Source: Baylisascaris procyonis
Taxonomy: Eukaryota > Nematoda > Chromadorea > Rhabditida > Ascarididae
NCBI GenBank assembly: GCA_037389465.1
Contig: JAZARR010000221.1
Location: forward strand, 5,833,754 to 5,897,753
Direction: 5' to 3'
Length of the DNA: 64,000 bases
Both the position numbers and the translations under genes were made by a program. Below are positions 25,101-37,334 of the stretch, piece by piece (within the stretch, counting starts at the first letter, position 1; the number at the start of each line of letters is the position of its first letter). The notes under the pieces are model-generated. The model saw only the letters and a program-made list of their open reading frames with translations. It did no database searches and had not been told where the DNA came from.

Positions 25101-26651
25101 AGGCGCAAGAACCTTTGGGTACCCTCCTAATCACATCAGAGTTTGATCGCTGCTGCCTTATTAATTTCCTTTGCGAAAGTGGAAAAAAGCGGCGGTCGAA
25201 TCAAGAAGCTCGGTCACCTTCTTTTCCGCTGTCAGATGCAATGTAAAATCAAGCGGCGATAGAAACCACCTGACACTAATACACACTAACAACTCTTCGG
25301 ACTACCCGAACTAGAAACCAAACTAGAAACAAACCAGAAACTAGAAACCATAGACGATTCCTGCCCAAAATCTACAACATGTTTCAGAGATAATAACTTT
25401 TTAAGGATTCTTGATACCTAATGATCGTCGCAAAACCTCTAAAAGCCGTTTTCTTATCGCAACGCTGCGGAAGATCATTTTCTCTTAGCAGCATTCGCTC
25501 AATGGTCTTCACCTACCGAACAGCACCTACAACCAATAACACACTTACCAAGCCAAATGCACAAAGAGTCCCAGAGAGATACTCAAGCAACCTGGATGAA
25601 TGCTGCAGATGCTAATATTCGACGTCTTGAAGGACATCCGGGAAATTTTAACGCTAGTCGTATATGATACATTGTGCCCTGCAAGTCGGCAGAGTCAAAA
25701 CATCGAAAGGCAAAGGTCATGAATAAATAATTTTTCTGCCACATTACGCTCATTATTATCGCCTTGCCTTCAAAACTTTGGGATCGCTTCAGTCATTTTG
25801 TTGTCAAAATATTCTACTAGCTGTACTGACCGCATGCTAAGAAGTTTTTGGACTACCTCATTAAATGAAAACTGTATTCATCACTAAAAATGCACTTGCT
25901 AATGCAGCCTACAAAACATTCATCCGAAAGGAAATATGGGAAGAAATGGAGAAATACTTTTCAACGAAATATAACTTTTTCAAAAAACTATTCTGCATCG
26001 TAGATATTGCAAACCACTTCGACACATAACAACCTGCACCAAAACATTCAAATACGACATAATTTATTTCCCACAATCCATTGACTAAACCAATTAGTAA
26101 ATCGTGAAAATACCGAGTCATTCTAGTAAACGAAGGAATTGGAGCTAGAGTAGCGGCTGTGCTTATTTATGAGAAATTTTACACAAACTATCAACTCCTT
26201 CCGCATTGTAGATTGTTCCTTTCATAGTTATCGCATTGTTCAAACCAATGAATAAATGACAAATTAACAGAAGAAATGGAATGTGAAAAGACTATTACCA
26301 CTGAGTAGTTTGCACAGACGAATATTTCAACATGACGACACACCTTACGTTGTTTTGTTTTGCTTTTTTTGAGGCTATGCCTAATATAAGCAACGAATAA
26401 ACAAATAAACACGTTCTCATACCTGATCTGTAACCACCAGCGAGTGATATCTATTCCATAATTGAGACTATTTGGCGCTTTGTTCTCCACGAACATCTTT
26501 TCCTGCGATTGCATAGCCACGCACACCTTAAAAATATGGTACTTCATTCCGTAGTTCAAGTAGCATTTTACCTATATTAGATGAAGTTTTTTCAAGCAAT
26601 GCACAGAGCAGCAAAGTCGCCTATACGTTGAGCCGATGGTTAGGCTCTGAT
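22113..26651. other. mostly non-coding; GC-richer island near 24.7-25.3 kb
   Basis: No supported gene except a possible integrase relic (25,421-25,615). A GC-richer island at 24,710-24,860 holds a 9-bp inverted repeat, GCGCTGAAC at 24,772-24,780 with GTTCAGCGC at 24,841-24,849. A possible minus-strand exon at about 26,412-26,531 (VCVAMQSQEKMFVENKAPNS, donor CAG|GTATGA) is open in one frame but unrecognised. Confidence 0.35.
25421..25615 (+). pseudogene. possible LTR-retrotransposon integrase fragment
   Basis: The plus strand reads MVFTYRTAPTTNNTLTKPNA, then QRVPERYSSNLDE. The order F.YR.(T)P, about twelve residues, then P.A/ER and S.LD resembles the C-terminal side of gypsy-type integrase cores ('YR.TP......SPAE...GR..RS.LD'). 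Only this stretch is recognisable; no LTRs, protease or reverse transcriptase were found nearby. Chance resemblance is possible. Confidence 0.25.
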
Positions 26652-28776
26652 CTCTGTGGAAGGCAATCAAATACAGATTAGAAGGACGACCAAAGCGACG
26701 TTGGGATGACCTTTAAAAGGCAATCAAATACACACTAGAAGGACGACCAAAGCGACGTTGGAATGACCTTTAAAAGGCAATCAAATACAGACTAGAAGGA
26801 TGACCAAAGCGACGTTGGGCTGACCTTTGGAAGGCAATAAAATACAGACTAGAAGGATGACCAAAGCGACGTTGGGCTGACCTTTGGAAGGCAATCAAAT
26901 ACAGACTAGAAGGACGACCAAAGCGACGTTGGAATGACCTTTGAAAGGCAATCAAATACAGACTAGAAAGACGACCAAAGCGACGTTGGGCTGACCTTTG
27001 GAAGGCAATCAAATACACACTAGAAGGACGACCAAAGCGACGTTGGAATGACCTTTAAAAGGCAATCAAATACAGACTAGAAGGATGACCAAAGCGACGT
27101 TGGGCTAACCTTTGGAAGGCAATAAAATACAGACTAGAAGGATGACCAAAGCGACGTTGGGCTGACCTTTGGAAGGCAATAAAATACAGACTAGAAGGAT
27201 GACCAAAGCGACGTTGGGCTGACCTTTAAAAGGCAATCAAATACAGACTAGAAGGACGACCAAAGCGACGTTGGAATGACCTTTGAAAGGCAATCAAATA
27301 CAGACTAGAAAGACGACCAAAGCGACGTTGGGCTGACCTTTGAAAGGCAATCAAATACAGACTAGAAAGACGACCAAAGCGACGTTGGAATGACCTTTGA
27401 AAGGCAATCAAATACAAACTAGAAAGACGACCAAAGCGACGTTGGGCTAACCTTTGGAAGGCAATAAAATACAGACTAGAAGGATGACCAAAGCGACGTT
27501 GGGCTGACCTTTGGAAGGCAATCAAATACAGACTAGAAGGATGACCAAAGCGACGTTGGGCTGACCTTTAAAAGGCAATCAAATACAGACTAGAAGGATG
27601 ACCAAAGCGACGTTGGGCTAACCTTTGGAAGGCAATAAAATACAGACTAGAAGGATGACCAAAGCGACGTTGGGCTGACCTTTGGAAGGCAATAAAATAC
27701 AGACTAGAAGGATGACCAAAGCGACGTTGGGCTGACCTTTGGAAGGCAATAAAATACAGACTAGAAGGATGACCAAAGCGACGTTGGGCTGACCTTTGGA
27801 AGGCAATCAAATACAGACTAGAAGGACGACCAAAGCGACGTTGGAATGACCTTTGAAAGGCAATCAAATACAAACTAGAAAGACGACCAAAGCGACGTTG
27901 GGCTAACCTTTGGAAGGCAATAAAATACAGACTAGAAGGATGACCAAAGCGACGTTGGGCTGACCTTTGGAAGGCAATCAAATACAGACTAGAAGGACGA
28001 CCAAAGCGACGTTGGAATGACCTTTAAAAGGCAATCAAATACAGACTAGAAGGATGACCAAAGCGACGTTGGGCTAACCTTTGGAAGGCAATAAAATACA
28101 GACTAGAAGGATGACCAAAGCGACGTTGGGCTGACCTTTGGAAGGCAATAAAATACAGACTAGAAGGATGACCAAAGCGACGTTGGGCTGACCTTTGGAA
28201 GGCAATCAAATACAGACTAGAAGGACGACCAAAGCGACGTTGGAATGACCTTTGAAAGGCAATCAAATACAAACTAGAAAGACGACCAAAGCGACGTTGG
28301 GCTAACCTTTGGAAGGCAATAAAATACAGACTAGAAGGATGACCAAAGCGACGTTGGGCTGACCTTTGGAAGGCAATAAAATACAGACTAGAAGGATGAC
28401 CAAAGCGACGTTGGGCTGACCTTTGGAAGGCAATCAAATACAGACTAGAAGGATGACCAAAGCGACGTTGGGCTGACCTTTGGAAGGCAATCAAATACAG
28501 ACTAGAAGGACGACCAAAGCGACGTTGGAATGACCTTTGAAAGGCAATCAAATACAAACTAGAAAGACGACCAAAGCGACGTTGGGATGACCTTTGAAAG
28601 GCAATCAAATACAGACTAGTAGGACGACCACATCGACGTTGGGCTGACCTTTGGAAGGCAATCAAATACAGACTAGAAGGACGACCAAAGTGACGTTGGA
28701 ATGACCTTTGAAAGGCAATCAAATACAGACTAGAAGGATGACCAAAGGGACGCTGGTCTCATCTCTGTGGAAAGCA
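26652..28776. repeat. 57-bp minisatellite, about 37 copies
   Basis: The units are about 57 bp with a few recurring variants (GGCTGACC/GGCTAACC/GGAATGACC; AATCAAAT/AATAAAAT; GGACGACC/GGATGACC/AGACGACC) that recur in similar runs, suggesting higher-order amplification. The minus-strand open frames (up to 232 codons, repeat LIAFQRSAQRRFGHPSSLY) exist only because 57 is divisible by three. On the plus strand a unit reads KAIKYRLEGRPKRRWDDLW, interrupted by TGA or TAA in many units. Both array ends share a TGG...TCTCTGTGGAA(A/G)GC edge. Confidence 0.95.
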
Positions 28777-31700
28777 AAAAACGTTACTAAGGCACCAATA
28801 TGTTGGATAAGATAAAAAAAGAACACATTCAATCCGACCTAAAACATATGAAACAGAATATAAAAATTTCCCGAACACATCCGTAAGATTTATGAAGTAA
28901 CAATTGGGAAAGCGCATCTAAGCAGGCGGCACAAAATGCGCTTTTGTAATCTCAGAGCAACCATAAATTGGGAAGAAATTAATAAATCGTGTGCAAAAAT
29001 ACACTTACATTTTAATCAAATCGACTTCTCTTAAAAGATTTCTAAAAAAAAATCCTTTTTTTCCTATACACTCGATTATAAAAAGTGATCTATTTGATTG
29101 TATGAGACGCATCAAATGTTTTAGGCACATCGTCGACGAGTCTTTTCACAGTAGAAAATTTATATGGTCAAAAGTTTGAAACTGCCGAATAAGCAGATAA
29201 ACCGATACAGACAAATAAGTTGTCACCCTAATACAACTTGAAAATGCAAATTTGAGAAAACATAAAATAAAAGGATGTAAATGGAATGGCTGACATACTT
29301 GAAAACGATGCATGGATCGCATTCGGTGTGTTCTCACACAATGAACCTGATATGACGGTCGTATTGCCTGCAATATTAGATTCCCTTAACGCATCAGGAG
29401 AATATTGCTATGACTCGGACAGCAGAAAAATAAATGATTAAATCAATGGCGAAGGCTATCTCAAAATAAATATGTTCATGAGTAGCGGTGTTATGAGGCA
29501 TTCCCCTAAGGGTTTCCGAATTGAAACTACCGGATTGGTAGACCGGCAGACAGACACATGCAAACATGTGAATCTCGGACTACACTTCTGAAGGAACTTC
29601 AATTCCCCTCCCTTCCATCTCAAGAAAGTCGTCCTCCTTAAACAATTCTTCGAATTTGTGGGATAAAAGTAACACCATCCTCAAATAACTCCCCCTCCCC
29701 CCTTAACAAGTTTATCGATGTTTTTGAGCAGAACTTGGGATTCCATCTTAAACGAAGTATCGATTCTTAGAAAAAATAATGATCGAACTTAATATACTGT
29801 ATGTCGGCGGGCAAATCTGGTTAACTACAAGGGGATTTAAATAACCCAGTGAACAGAGACTGATCGACTAGTTGTCTACGTTAATCCCCATATAGCAACA
29901 GATTTGATGACTTTCCGTTCGATCATCGAGCACCGAAATATTCATCTCACATTTAAAATGGCATTGCCGCACGTCAAAACTTGGGAACAAAAGATGACCT
30001 CCCTCTCAATAAAACTTCATAAAATTGCGGGTTTTCAACGTTCCCAACCTTATCCGATGCAATATGGTAGTGAGGTTATGCTACCATTGTGTAAAGTTAT
30101 AAATTTGCATGAGCAAGCGTGCATCTACTACAAGACTGACTTCCTTACATGTGGCTTTCAATGAATGATTTCATTGTTAGGCGACGATCAAAATCACAAC
30201 AGACAAACACAGACATTTCTCAACGAATAGCCAACATGAGCCTGGATAATCTGAACAAAAGAAAGCAGTACTAAAAGAATTGGCTTTTGGGTAATAGCAA
30301 TTATTTTCACTCACTGAATAACGATAAAGACGTACCCTATATTGGGAAGAAATTCGTAAGCGGTTCGTAGCAAGTGTACCATCGCTCTCTCTAACTGTGC
30401 CGAAATTCGTGAAAAAATCGTTCCACACTTTCACTCATTAATGCATTCTGAGTCCAACCGTCTGGAAGAGTTCAAAGGCGTTAAAACAACGTCACTTCAA
30501 ATGCCTATTACGCCATTTGCGTTACGCCACTAACATTTACAATTACGAATCTATAAAACGAATCTCAGTTATTGAAATTTATAGATAGGAAGAAATTTGC
30601 ATAAATGCATTGCATATCGATTTGTTTAAAGGCTTATTGCATCTCTCAAATATATCATTGCAATAAGACAATCACCAACAATCTAATTTTGAATATTCCT
30701 ATCATGATATCACTTATTAGTGACCTGAACGGGTACTTGAGGGCGCAATTTCAACAATAAAATGCCAAAAGTAGTAATGAGATGACCAATTCCCTACGAG
30801 TTTATATAATAAATATAATGGATGCCCATTTCCGGTTGCTCTCAAGTACAGTTCCAGGCATTGAATGCAACGGCCATTGAAGTACGGGATCCTGCCAGCG
30901 ATTGAAGTTATTCTAATGCCCTTTTTTATTTATCACGTTACTGTATAATTAACGGTTCACCCTTAAAACCAATTGCAGCTTCATATCCACAATTTCAACT
31001 CAACTGATGCTATTCGATTACGTCTCTAAGCAAAGGAAACATTGACTATTGCGAATAACCAACTCTTTGATCTGCATTAATAAACAATTTTCCTTAATCA
31101 ACACGAAACAAACACATCTTTCGTTCGCATTCTATTTTCTTTAAATTGTTTTCTTCGATGAAACAATTTCACCTCTTCTATTTCGCTTATTCATGCTCAT
31201 CGTTTCACTTTTGCCCACATTTTTTACCCTTCCTAAAATATTTTATGCATACAAATTACCCAATATTATGCATAAAAGATCCACTCTCCTCAAAGTTTTC
31301 ATACTATGCAACCAGGATATGCGCTCTTAAGAAGTGACATTAATAGCATTAGCTATCGATTCAATTGAAGTAACGTAAGCCACTTATCAATCGACCAGCA
31401 ACAACAGCAATTCGACGGATAAGGGAAACTAGCTGTCATTCAGTGTTCCAAAGATCGATCAATGGCTACCAAACGCAGTCATTAGATGGAAGCAACTCAA
31501 TGGTTATAAAACAGTGATTTGATTCATTTTAAAATCAATGATCTGACAATAAAATGCAAAGTACTAATCAAAGCACATAACGCTAGTGAGGAAAATTTAG
31601 TATAAAAGTTCACTTCGACAAAATAAAAAAATATATTGCAAGAGACGCCAAAAAAAAAATGAGTTAATAGCAAAAAAAGATGAATAATATTAGTTGCAGC

Positions 31701-34700
31701 TTGCGACTCATTTTTGAAAGAATTGTATATAATCGGCGAATGTGTTTTTCCACTCATTTGAAAGCACCTCACTGCGCTTTTTAGCGTTTATTAAAACAAA
31801 TAGAACGCATAAGCTTGCATAGTAATCGTCCACGAGAATTTCTCAGTCCATTATGACTCAAAAAAATGTACAAATGGGTTGCATAAAATAATACATTAAA
31901 CCTAACGTAATGACTATCCAATAGGCTATTTTCTTTTCGTTTTCCTCAATCCATATAAACGATACTTCTATACAACAGAGCTAATTTGCCTATCATTAAA
32001 ACTTGCGTTGATTACTCTTATGACTCTATAAAGTTTTGCATAGGAGTAAACTTTGAAATAATGAAAAATGTGGGTCAAAAATTGGAAAATAGTGATGCTC
32101 TCTCATGCTAATTTCAACAAAAAATAATTCACATCGTTAAATCGAAACCACTAACAAATAAGGGACAACTAATGAAAACGATGCATAGGCTAATAAATAA
32201 AATTACATCAACTGAGATCAAACAATCAGAAACGATTTATAATTTAAGTATCATTACAGTAACATTCATGAAAGTAATCTCAGTATATCAAGGGAAGCTT
32301 TCACATAAAAAAAAAACGGACATGAACAGATTTGCGTTAATAAAAAAAAACGAAACGTCGAAACATCGAAAAAATAAAATAAAGAATAAAGCAGAACAGA
32401 AAAGAAAATATCGATTAGACAAGATAAAGAAAAGAAGATAATATTTGGGAAAAAAAATTTGAATGATTTTAATGAGAGAGAGAGAGAAAAAAATAGAGCA
32501 AAAATTTTTTAAAAATGCAACGAATATGTGCTATTCATTCAACAAAAAAAAAAAGTTACCTAACATTAAAAAAAAATAAAAAATAAAAAAAATAGTAGTA
32601 GCCCATTATTGCATTCTATAACAAATATTCCAATTTTTAAAAATACATCAACAATAAAATAAACTTAACCATATTAATTGTAAGACTCAAAAATTTGACA
32701 CTATTCCATCACTGATCTTTTTGTTTAAAAAGTAACATCGAAATGGGCTCATTGACATAGTTCAAATAATCCCGAAACAACCCCTTTCCAATATATCGTT
32801 TGATATAATATTTCTTTTTTTTTTTAATATCAATCATATCAACCTATGAGACGACGATACTGCTCTCTTACTTTTAAAATATATTCGAAAAGGGAAATAA
32901 AACAATGAAATCTATGAAAAAAGTTCGCCCAATAAGGACGAAATAAGGCATTTTTACTTTGCCCTTACTGTATATAAATCATGAATGAAGCATCAAGGAA
33001 TTTTCATTTAACCATCCTCCGCCTCCCGCCTCCCCATCCACTATGGAACCCCCCTCCCCTCCTTTTTCAACTCTCTAAATTTTCGGAGGAAAATAATAAG
33101 CCGCATCAACGAATAGATTCATTAAACATCCGACGAATGAAAATAAGCGAGGAAATTCAGTATTCATGATCCTATAATAATTCTAGGTGAATTATCAACT
33201 TATATAGGTCGCACAAGAAAAAAAACGACAGAGATATAAAATGTGTGCCGATTTGTAACATAGAAGCTTTATTTTATGCATCTGCTACATGAGCGAGTAA
33301 AACTGCCACTCGCAATGATAACCTAAATAAGATGATTATTTCAGTGGATATAATAAATAAATAAAATTTAATTTAAAATCAAATATTTAAAAATTTTCAA
33401 ATAGAATTAAAACCAAATAAAATTAAAATCCAAAAAAAAATTCAGATAGAGAAAAATTTAAAAAATCAAGATCAAGATGAGTGCTATACAAAAATAAACA
33501 CGTTAACACGGCAACTCAGGCAATTATATAAAACACTGATTTGCCGAAAACTTCAAGCAAGGCGAAAACCCTGTCAAAGACGGCACAACTCTGATTCAAA
33601 ATACTGTCACACACAATGCGAAAGCTTAAGCAACAAAATAGTACCTTATCGTATGGTACAGCATAACTGAAGTACTTCATTTGGTGAAAAAAAGCATGAA
33701 AACGCCTTAAAGCAGACAAGAGAACATATGATTCTAAATTTTCATGTGATACCCTCATAAAGTGATCTACTCCGAAATTCCCTTATTTGCTACTCTCCGA
33801 ATAGGTTGGAGCTTTTATCAACAATCTTATAAGAGAAAAATATAACTGAAATAAAAGAACACACTAATTAACTACGGCTGATTAAGAACGAAGCAAAAAC
33901 CGTTGAAAGAAACACAGAGCAGAACGACTCAATGCAAACGCAATAGGGTGGTTACTGTGTGTGGTACGCAGATAACCCTTAGCGTACGCTTCGCTTAACT
34001 CAGCGTATGCGTCGCTTTAACCCTAGGGAAACATACGATCCCCCATCGACTCAGCACACACTCTAGTGACCCCCATGCATGAACCGTTCAGTTGCAAAAT
34101 CATTTTTGGTCTGCCTTACTACAAGATTTCCTAAGGAATTCCAACAGTATCCTTCATGAATCATAACAAATGAACGAAAATATAATATGAGGAGAACGGA
34201 GGATAAGAGCAAATAACGATTAAAGAAAAATTAATGCGTATTAGTGACTATGAACTGAATAGGAACAATTCTATCTGAACCACTCGACAAGAGCGCAAAG
34301 ATATCAACCAAAAAAATAGCAAGTAAGCTTCTGCAGTAATCGTTTTGGTGCAGGCAATCCATAGGGCACAAACACTGAACACTGATTAAAAATGTTCGAA
34401 CATGTCTCAACTATTATAGTTGTTTAATTGCCTATATTTACTCTATTCAACTTATGCATCAACCTATCTCTACCACTCGTACTCTGAGTGTATTGCTTTC
34501 AATATTCTCCTCCCTCATTGAAATAGTCTAATGGGAAAAAAATCAACCACAATCTAAAAGTTATTGGTTTCCGATCGGAAACTTTTTACAGTTGGATGCC
34601 GAATATAATATTTTCGGCATATATAATGGATGCCGAAACAAAATAAAACATTTCCATATCGGCTAAAAAGGTAAATAAATCACAAAAATGAACAAATTTA

Positions 34701-34997
34701 TGCTTAATGATCTAAAGGTTTATTCAGAGTAAGGAATCCTGTTATGCTGTATTTTCTTGAAATTAACTATCTTCAAAAAAAGACTAATGCATAACCAGTT
34801 CACACATGAGACAAAAGCGCCGAATTGTTCGCGAATTAAATTCAAAAGAAGGTTCATATTTGTCTACATTAAGAGATGCTTATTCCATCGAACAGCTCAC
34901 ACACATCATTGAAATAGAGACCATCCTTAAAACGAAAAAAACCACAAACTGCCAACAGATTTATCGCTGACGAACTATAATACAGTATAATATTAAT

Positions 34998-35032
34998 ATG
35001 TTTGGCACATTCACAGAAACTGTGCCAAACAT
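34998..35032. repeat. perfect 12-bp inverted repeat
   Basis: ATGTTTGGCACA (34,998-35,009) and its exact reverse complement (35,021-35,032) flank an 11-base loop. Thirty bases further on a 26-bp tandem array begins. Confidence 0.85.
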
Positions 35033-35062
35033 AAACAACCACAAACATAACAACCAAACATA

Positions 35063-35152
35063 ACTGCTCTCTAAAAAGTGACCAATCAACTGCTCCCTAA
35101 AAAAATGACCAATCAACTGATCTCTAAAAAGTGACCAATCGACTGCTTCTCT
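35063..35152. repeat. 26-bp tandem repeat, about 3.4 copies
   Basis: Units start at 35,063, 35,089, 35,116 and 35,142 and share ACTGCTCTCTAAAAAGTGAC with few changes. Confidence 0.85.
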
Positions 35153-36579
35153 GAATACTCACATTCATAACATAACTCGTCTGTCGAAACATCTCGCCTC
35201 ATTCTGCTGCTACAGCCCTATAATTTTTCGAAAGTTTGAACATCATCCATGAAAGTGCTTGACAAACAAATATATTTTTCGTCATTACGCGTATAATGTT
35301 TGTATGTACGCAACTAACTCTGAACATAAAATACCCCTTAAATAAAATATGAAGTGCGTCATTTAACATAAAGGATTTCATTCCATCACATTCTCAAATA
35401 ACCTTCCTATATATTATTGCATAAATTCCGCATTTCTGAAAAAAATATATAAGTAGAAGAATGCACCTTGCCAAGAAAACAATGCACAATTGTGAGGTCT
35501 TATTAAGGAGGGGGAATTAATGACCAAATTTCAGAAAAAAATCAAAAAAAATCTCTTCCATTCAATGCCGTTAAAGCTTTTTTCTGTATAATAAAAATAT
35601 ATTATTAATAAAAATAAAAATATTAGAATGAAGAGGTCGGGATATTTTGCATTGAAATACGCTCTCAGACTTTATAAAAATAACCATCAAAATCTTTCAG
35701 AACTTACTTTTTAAGTGGAACAATCTGCGTCGTTCTATCAACTTAGTTTCACATTCTGAACTGATATTAAAAAGTGACCGCTTCCCTGAAATCAGTTGCC
35801 ATTAGTAAATCAAACGCCCACTTTATGTCAATAGTTCAATTCCTATTCCCCCTATTTTCATCAGTCAAACATCGGTGAAAAATTAAGAAAATAAAATTAA
35901 ACGAAATATTAAATAAATCTAACCTTTTGTGCATCCTTCAACAGGCGAACGGCGACGTATTTTCAGATGTTCCATTTTTCTGTTCACCGTGGCCAATCTT
36001 CAACAGATTCCATTATGAAGAATTCGTGAAAACCCATTTATCGATGCCAACTGTTCGCATTTCCATAAAATTCATGCTACCCCTGAAGAGATTTTCACAT
36101 GAATCTACCCCGTCCCTCAAACTGGTTGAGAATTGGGAAACATAGAAAGCTATATAAAGCTAAAGCCTCTCTACAAGATTTCCAACAGGCACAAGGCGAC
36201 TGAACGTTGTAAACACATTCGCAATCACTTATAGGAGTATTGCAATAATAAACTTGTATTTTAGTTGATCAGACCGAACCCACGAACGCTAAAGCAAGAC
36301 CTTATTTTTGCTAACGATAGGTCTTATATGAACATCGAACCAGCTGCAAACTGCATGCGAGTATTCCAACTCTTTTTAATATCTACAATTCTTTCAGAGG
36401 TTCCACCGATAGAGAAGTTCGTCTCGCAAAATGCATTCAACCATCAAACTTAGAATTCAAACTGCAGTGACTCCAAAGATGAAACTATTTGACGGTTAAA
36501 TAACCATAAATAAATATAAATTATCGAAAGACCATAAGAAAGTGAAATTGTTGAGCGTGCACAGTCACGTATACCAACG

Positions 36580-36603
36580 TTTTTTTTTGGGGGGGGGGGG
36601 GGG
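36580..36603 (+). repeat. T9-G15 homopolymer junction
   Basis: Nine T followed by fifteen G on the plus strand. A 15-G run can form a G-quadruplex and is very unusual in this AT-rich window; its length may also be a sequencing or assembly artefact. Confidence 0.8.
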
Positions 36604-37176
36604 ACGATGCAAAATGCAAAAAAAAAACTATCAACTGTTTCCTTTAAAATGCAAAAAAAAAAAGTTTATTGTTTCATGCAACACTCAACCGAAAAAATCA
36701 TTTCGAGGGATAGTGCGGGTAAAGATTCCAAGCAACTGCAGTAGACTGAACCTACTTTTCACGTAAGGCTGCCTTTTGTAGGCTGTCCAGTAAAGTGCCA
36801 CATTCCCTCAGTTTTAACGCCCCCAGCACATCTTTTCTAGTGGTAACTATCAAATGTATTTCTGGGTGGTCAATGTGATTCAAATGCATTTCACACAGCT
36901 CTTTCCCTACCAACTCATTTACAAGTTAACCTCAGCATCCCATCAACGAGGTCAAGCCGCTAAATGGCTGCAATAGTAGGATAGCGTTTGATCGAAACCC
37001 CTTGTTGGCACTCACGATATTAAAAGCAGAACTGGGTGCATGTGTACCATGCAAAAACACTTTGAATGATATTGCTTAAGGCAAATGCAACTTCATAAAG
37101 CCGAAAAACCTGCATTATTCACGTTTACAAAGAAGGAATTGCATCATCGCTCAAATAAAAATAGCGAAAATATTAC

Positions 37177-37334
37177 CTTCAATTTCCTTGAATATAATTG
37201 GAAGCGACTCGAAAAGATATTTGCTCACCACAACGAGATCATTGATGGTTGTGTGAGCAGTCTCTGCGTCCGTCGTGCCAATATTGCCAACCACATTCGC
37301 CATCACTGAAAGACTGTTGTCGCATTTGGTGCAG
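37177..37334 (-). CDS. unassigned intact exon-like block
   Basis: A 158-base block with a CTATAG acceptor and a GAAG|GTAATA donor, open through one frame: CTKCDNSLSVMANVVGNIGT, then TDAETAHTTINDLVVVSKYL and FESLPIIFKEIE. The composition is protein-like (alternating hydrophobic helix pattern) and no stop or frameshift is evident. I do not recognise the family. It lies on the same strand as the decayed genes, between the 57-bp array and the kinesin relic. Confidence 0.35.

Larger units (their letters stand above)
28777..37176. other. AT-rich stretch with at most short exon relics
   Basis: No recognisable gene. One short block with good splice sites lies at about 29,290-29,366 minus (TTGCAG acceptor, TCAA|GTATGT donor; one frame reads NTTVISGSLCENTPNAIHAS). 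Another open minus-strand block lies near 30,340-30,440. Neither can be assigned. Small repeats: a 22-bp near-duplicate at 33,978-34,024 (AGCGTACGCTTCGCTTAACTC), the hairpin at 34,998 and the 26-bp array at 35,063. Confidence 0.4.

Noticed and set aside
26770..28722. Minus-strand repeat proteins of 82-232 codons (LIAFQRSAQRRFGHPSSLY repeat)
   Set aside because: Frame openness of a 57-bp satellite; variants differ like satellite units, not like selected codons.
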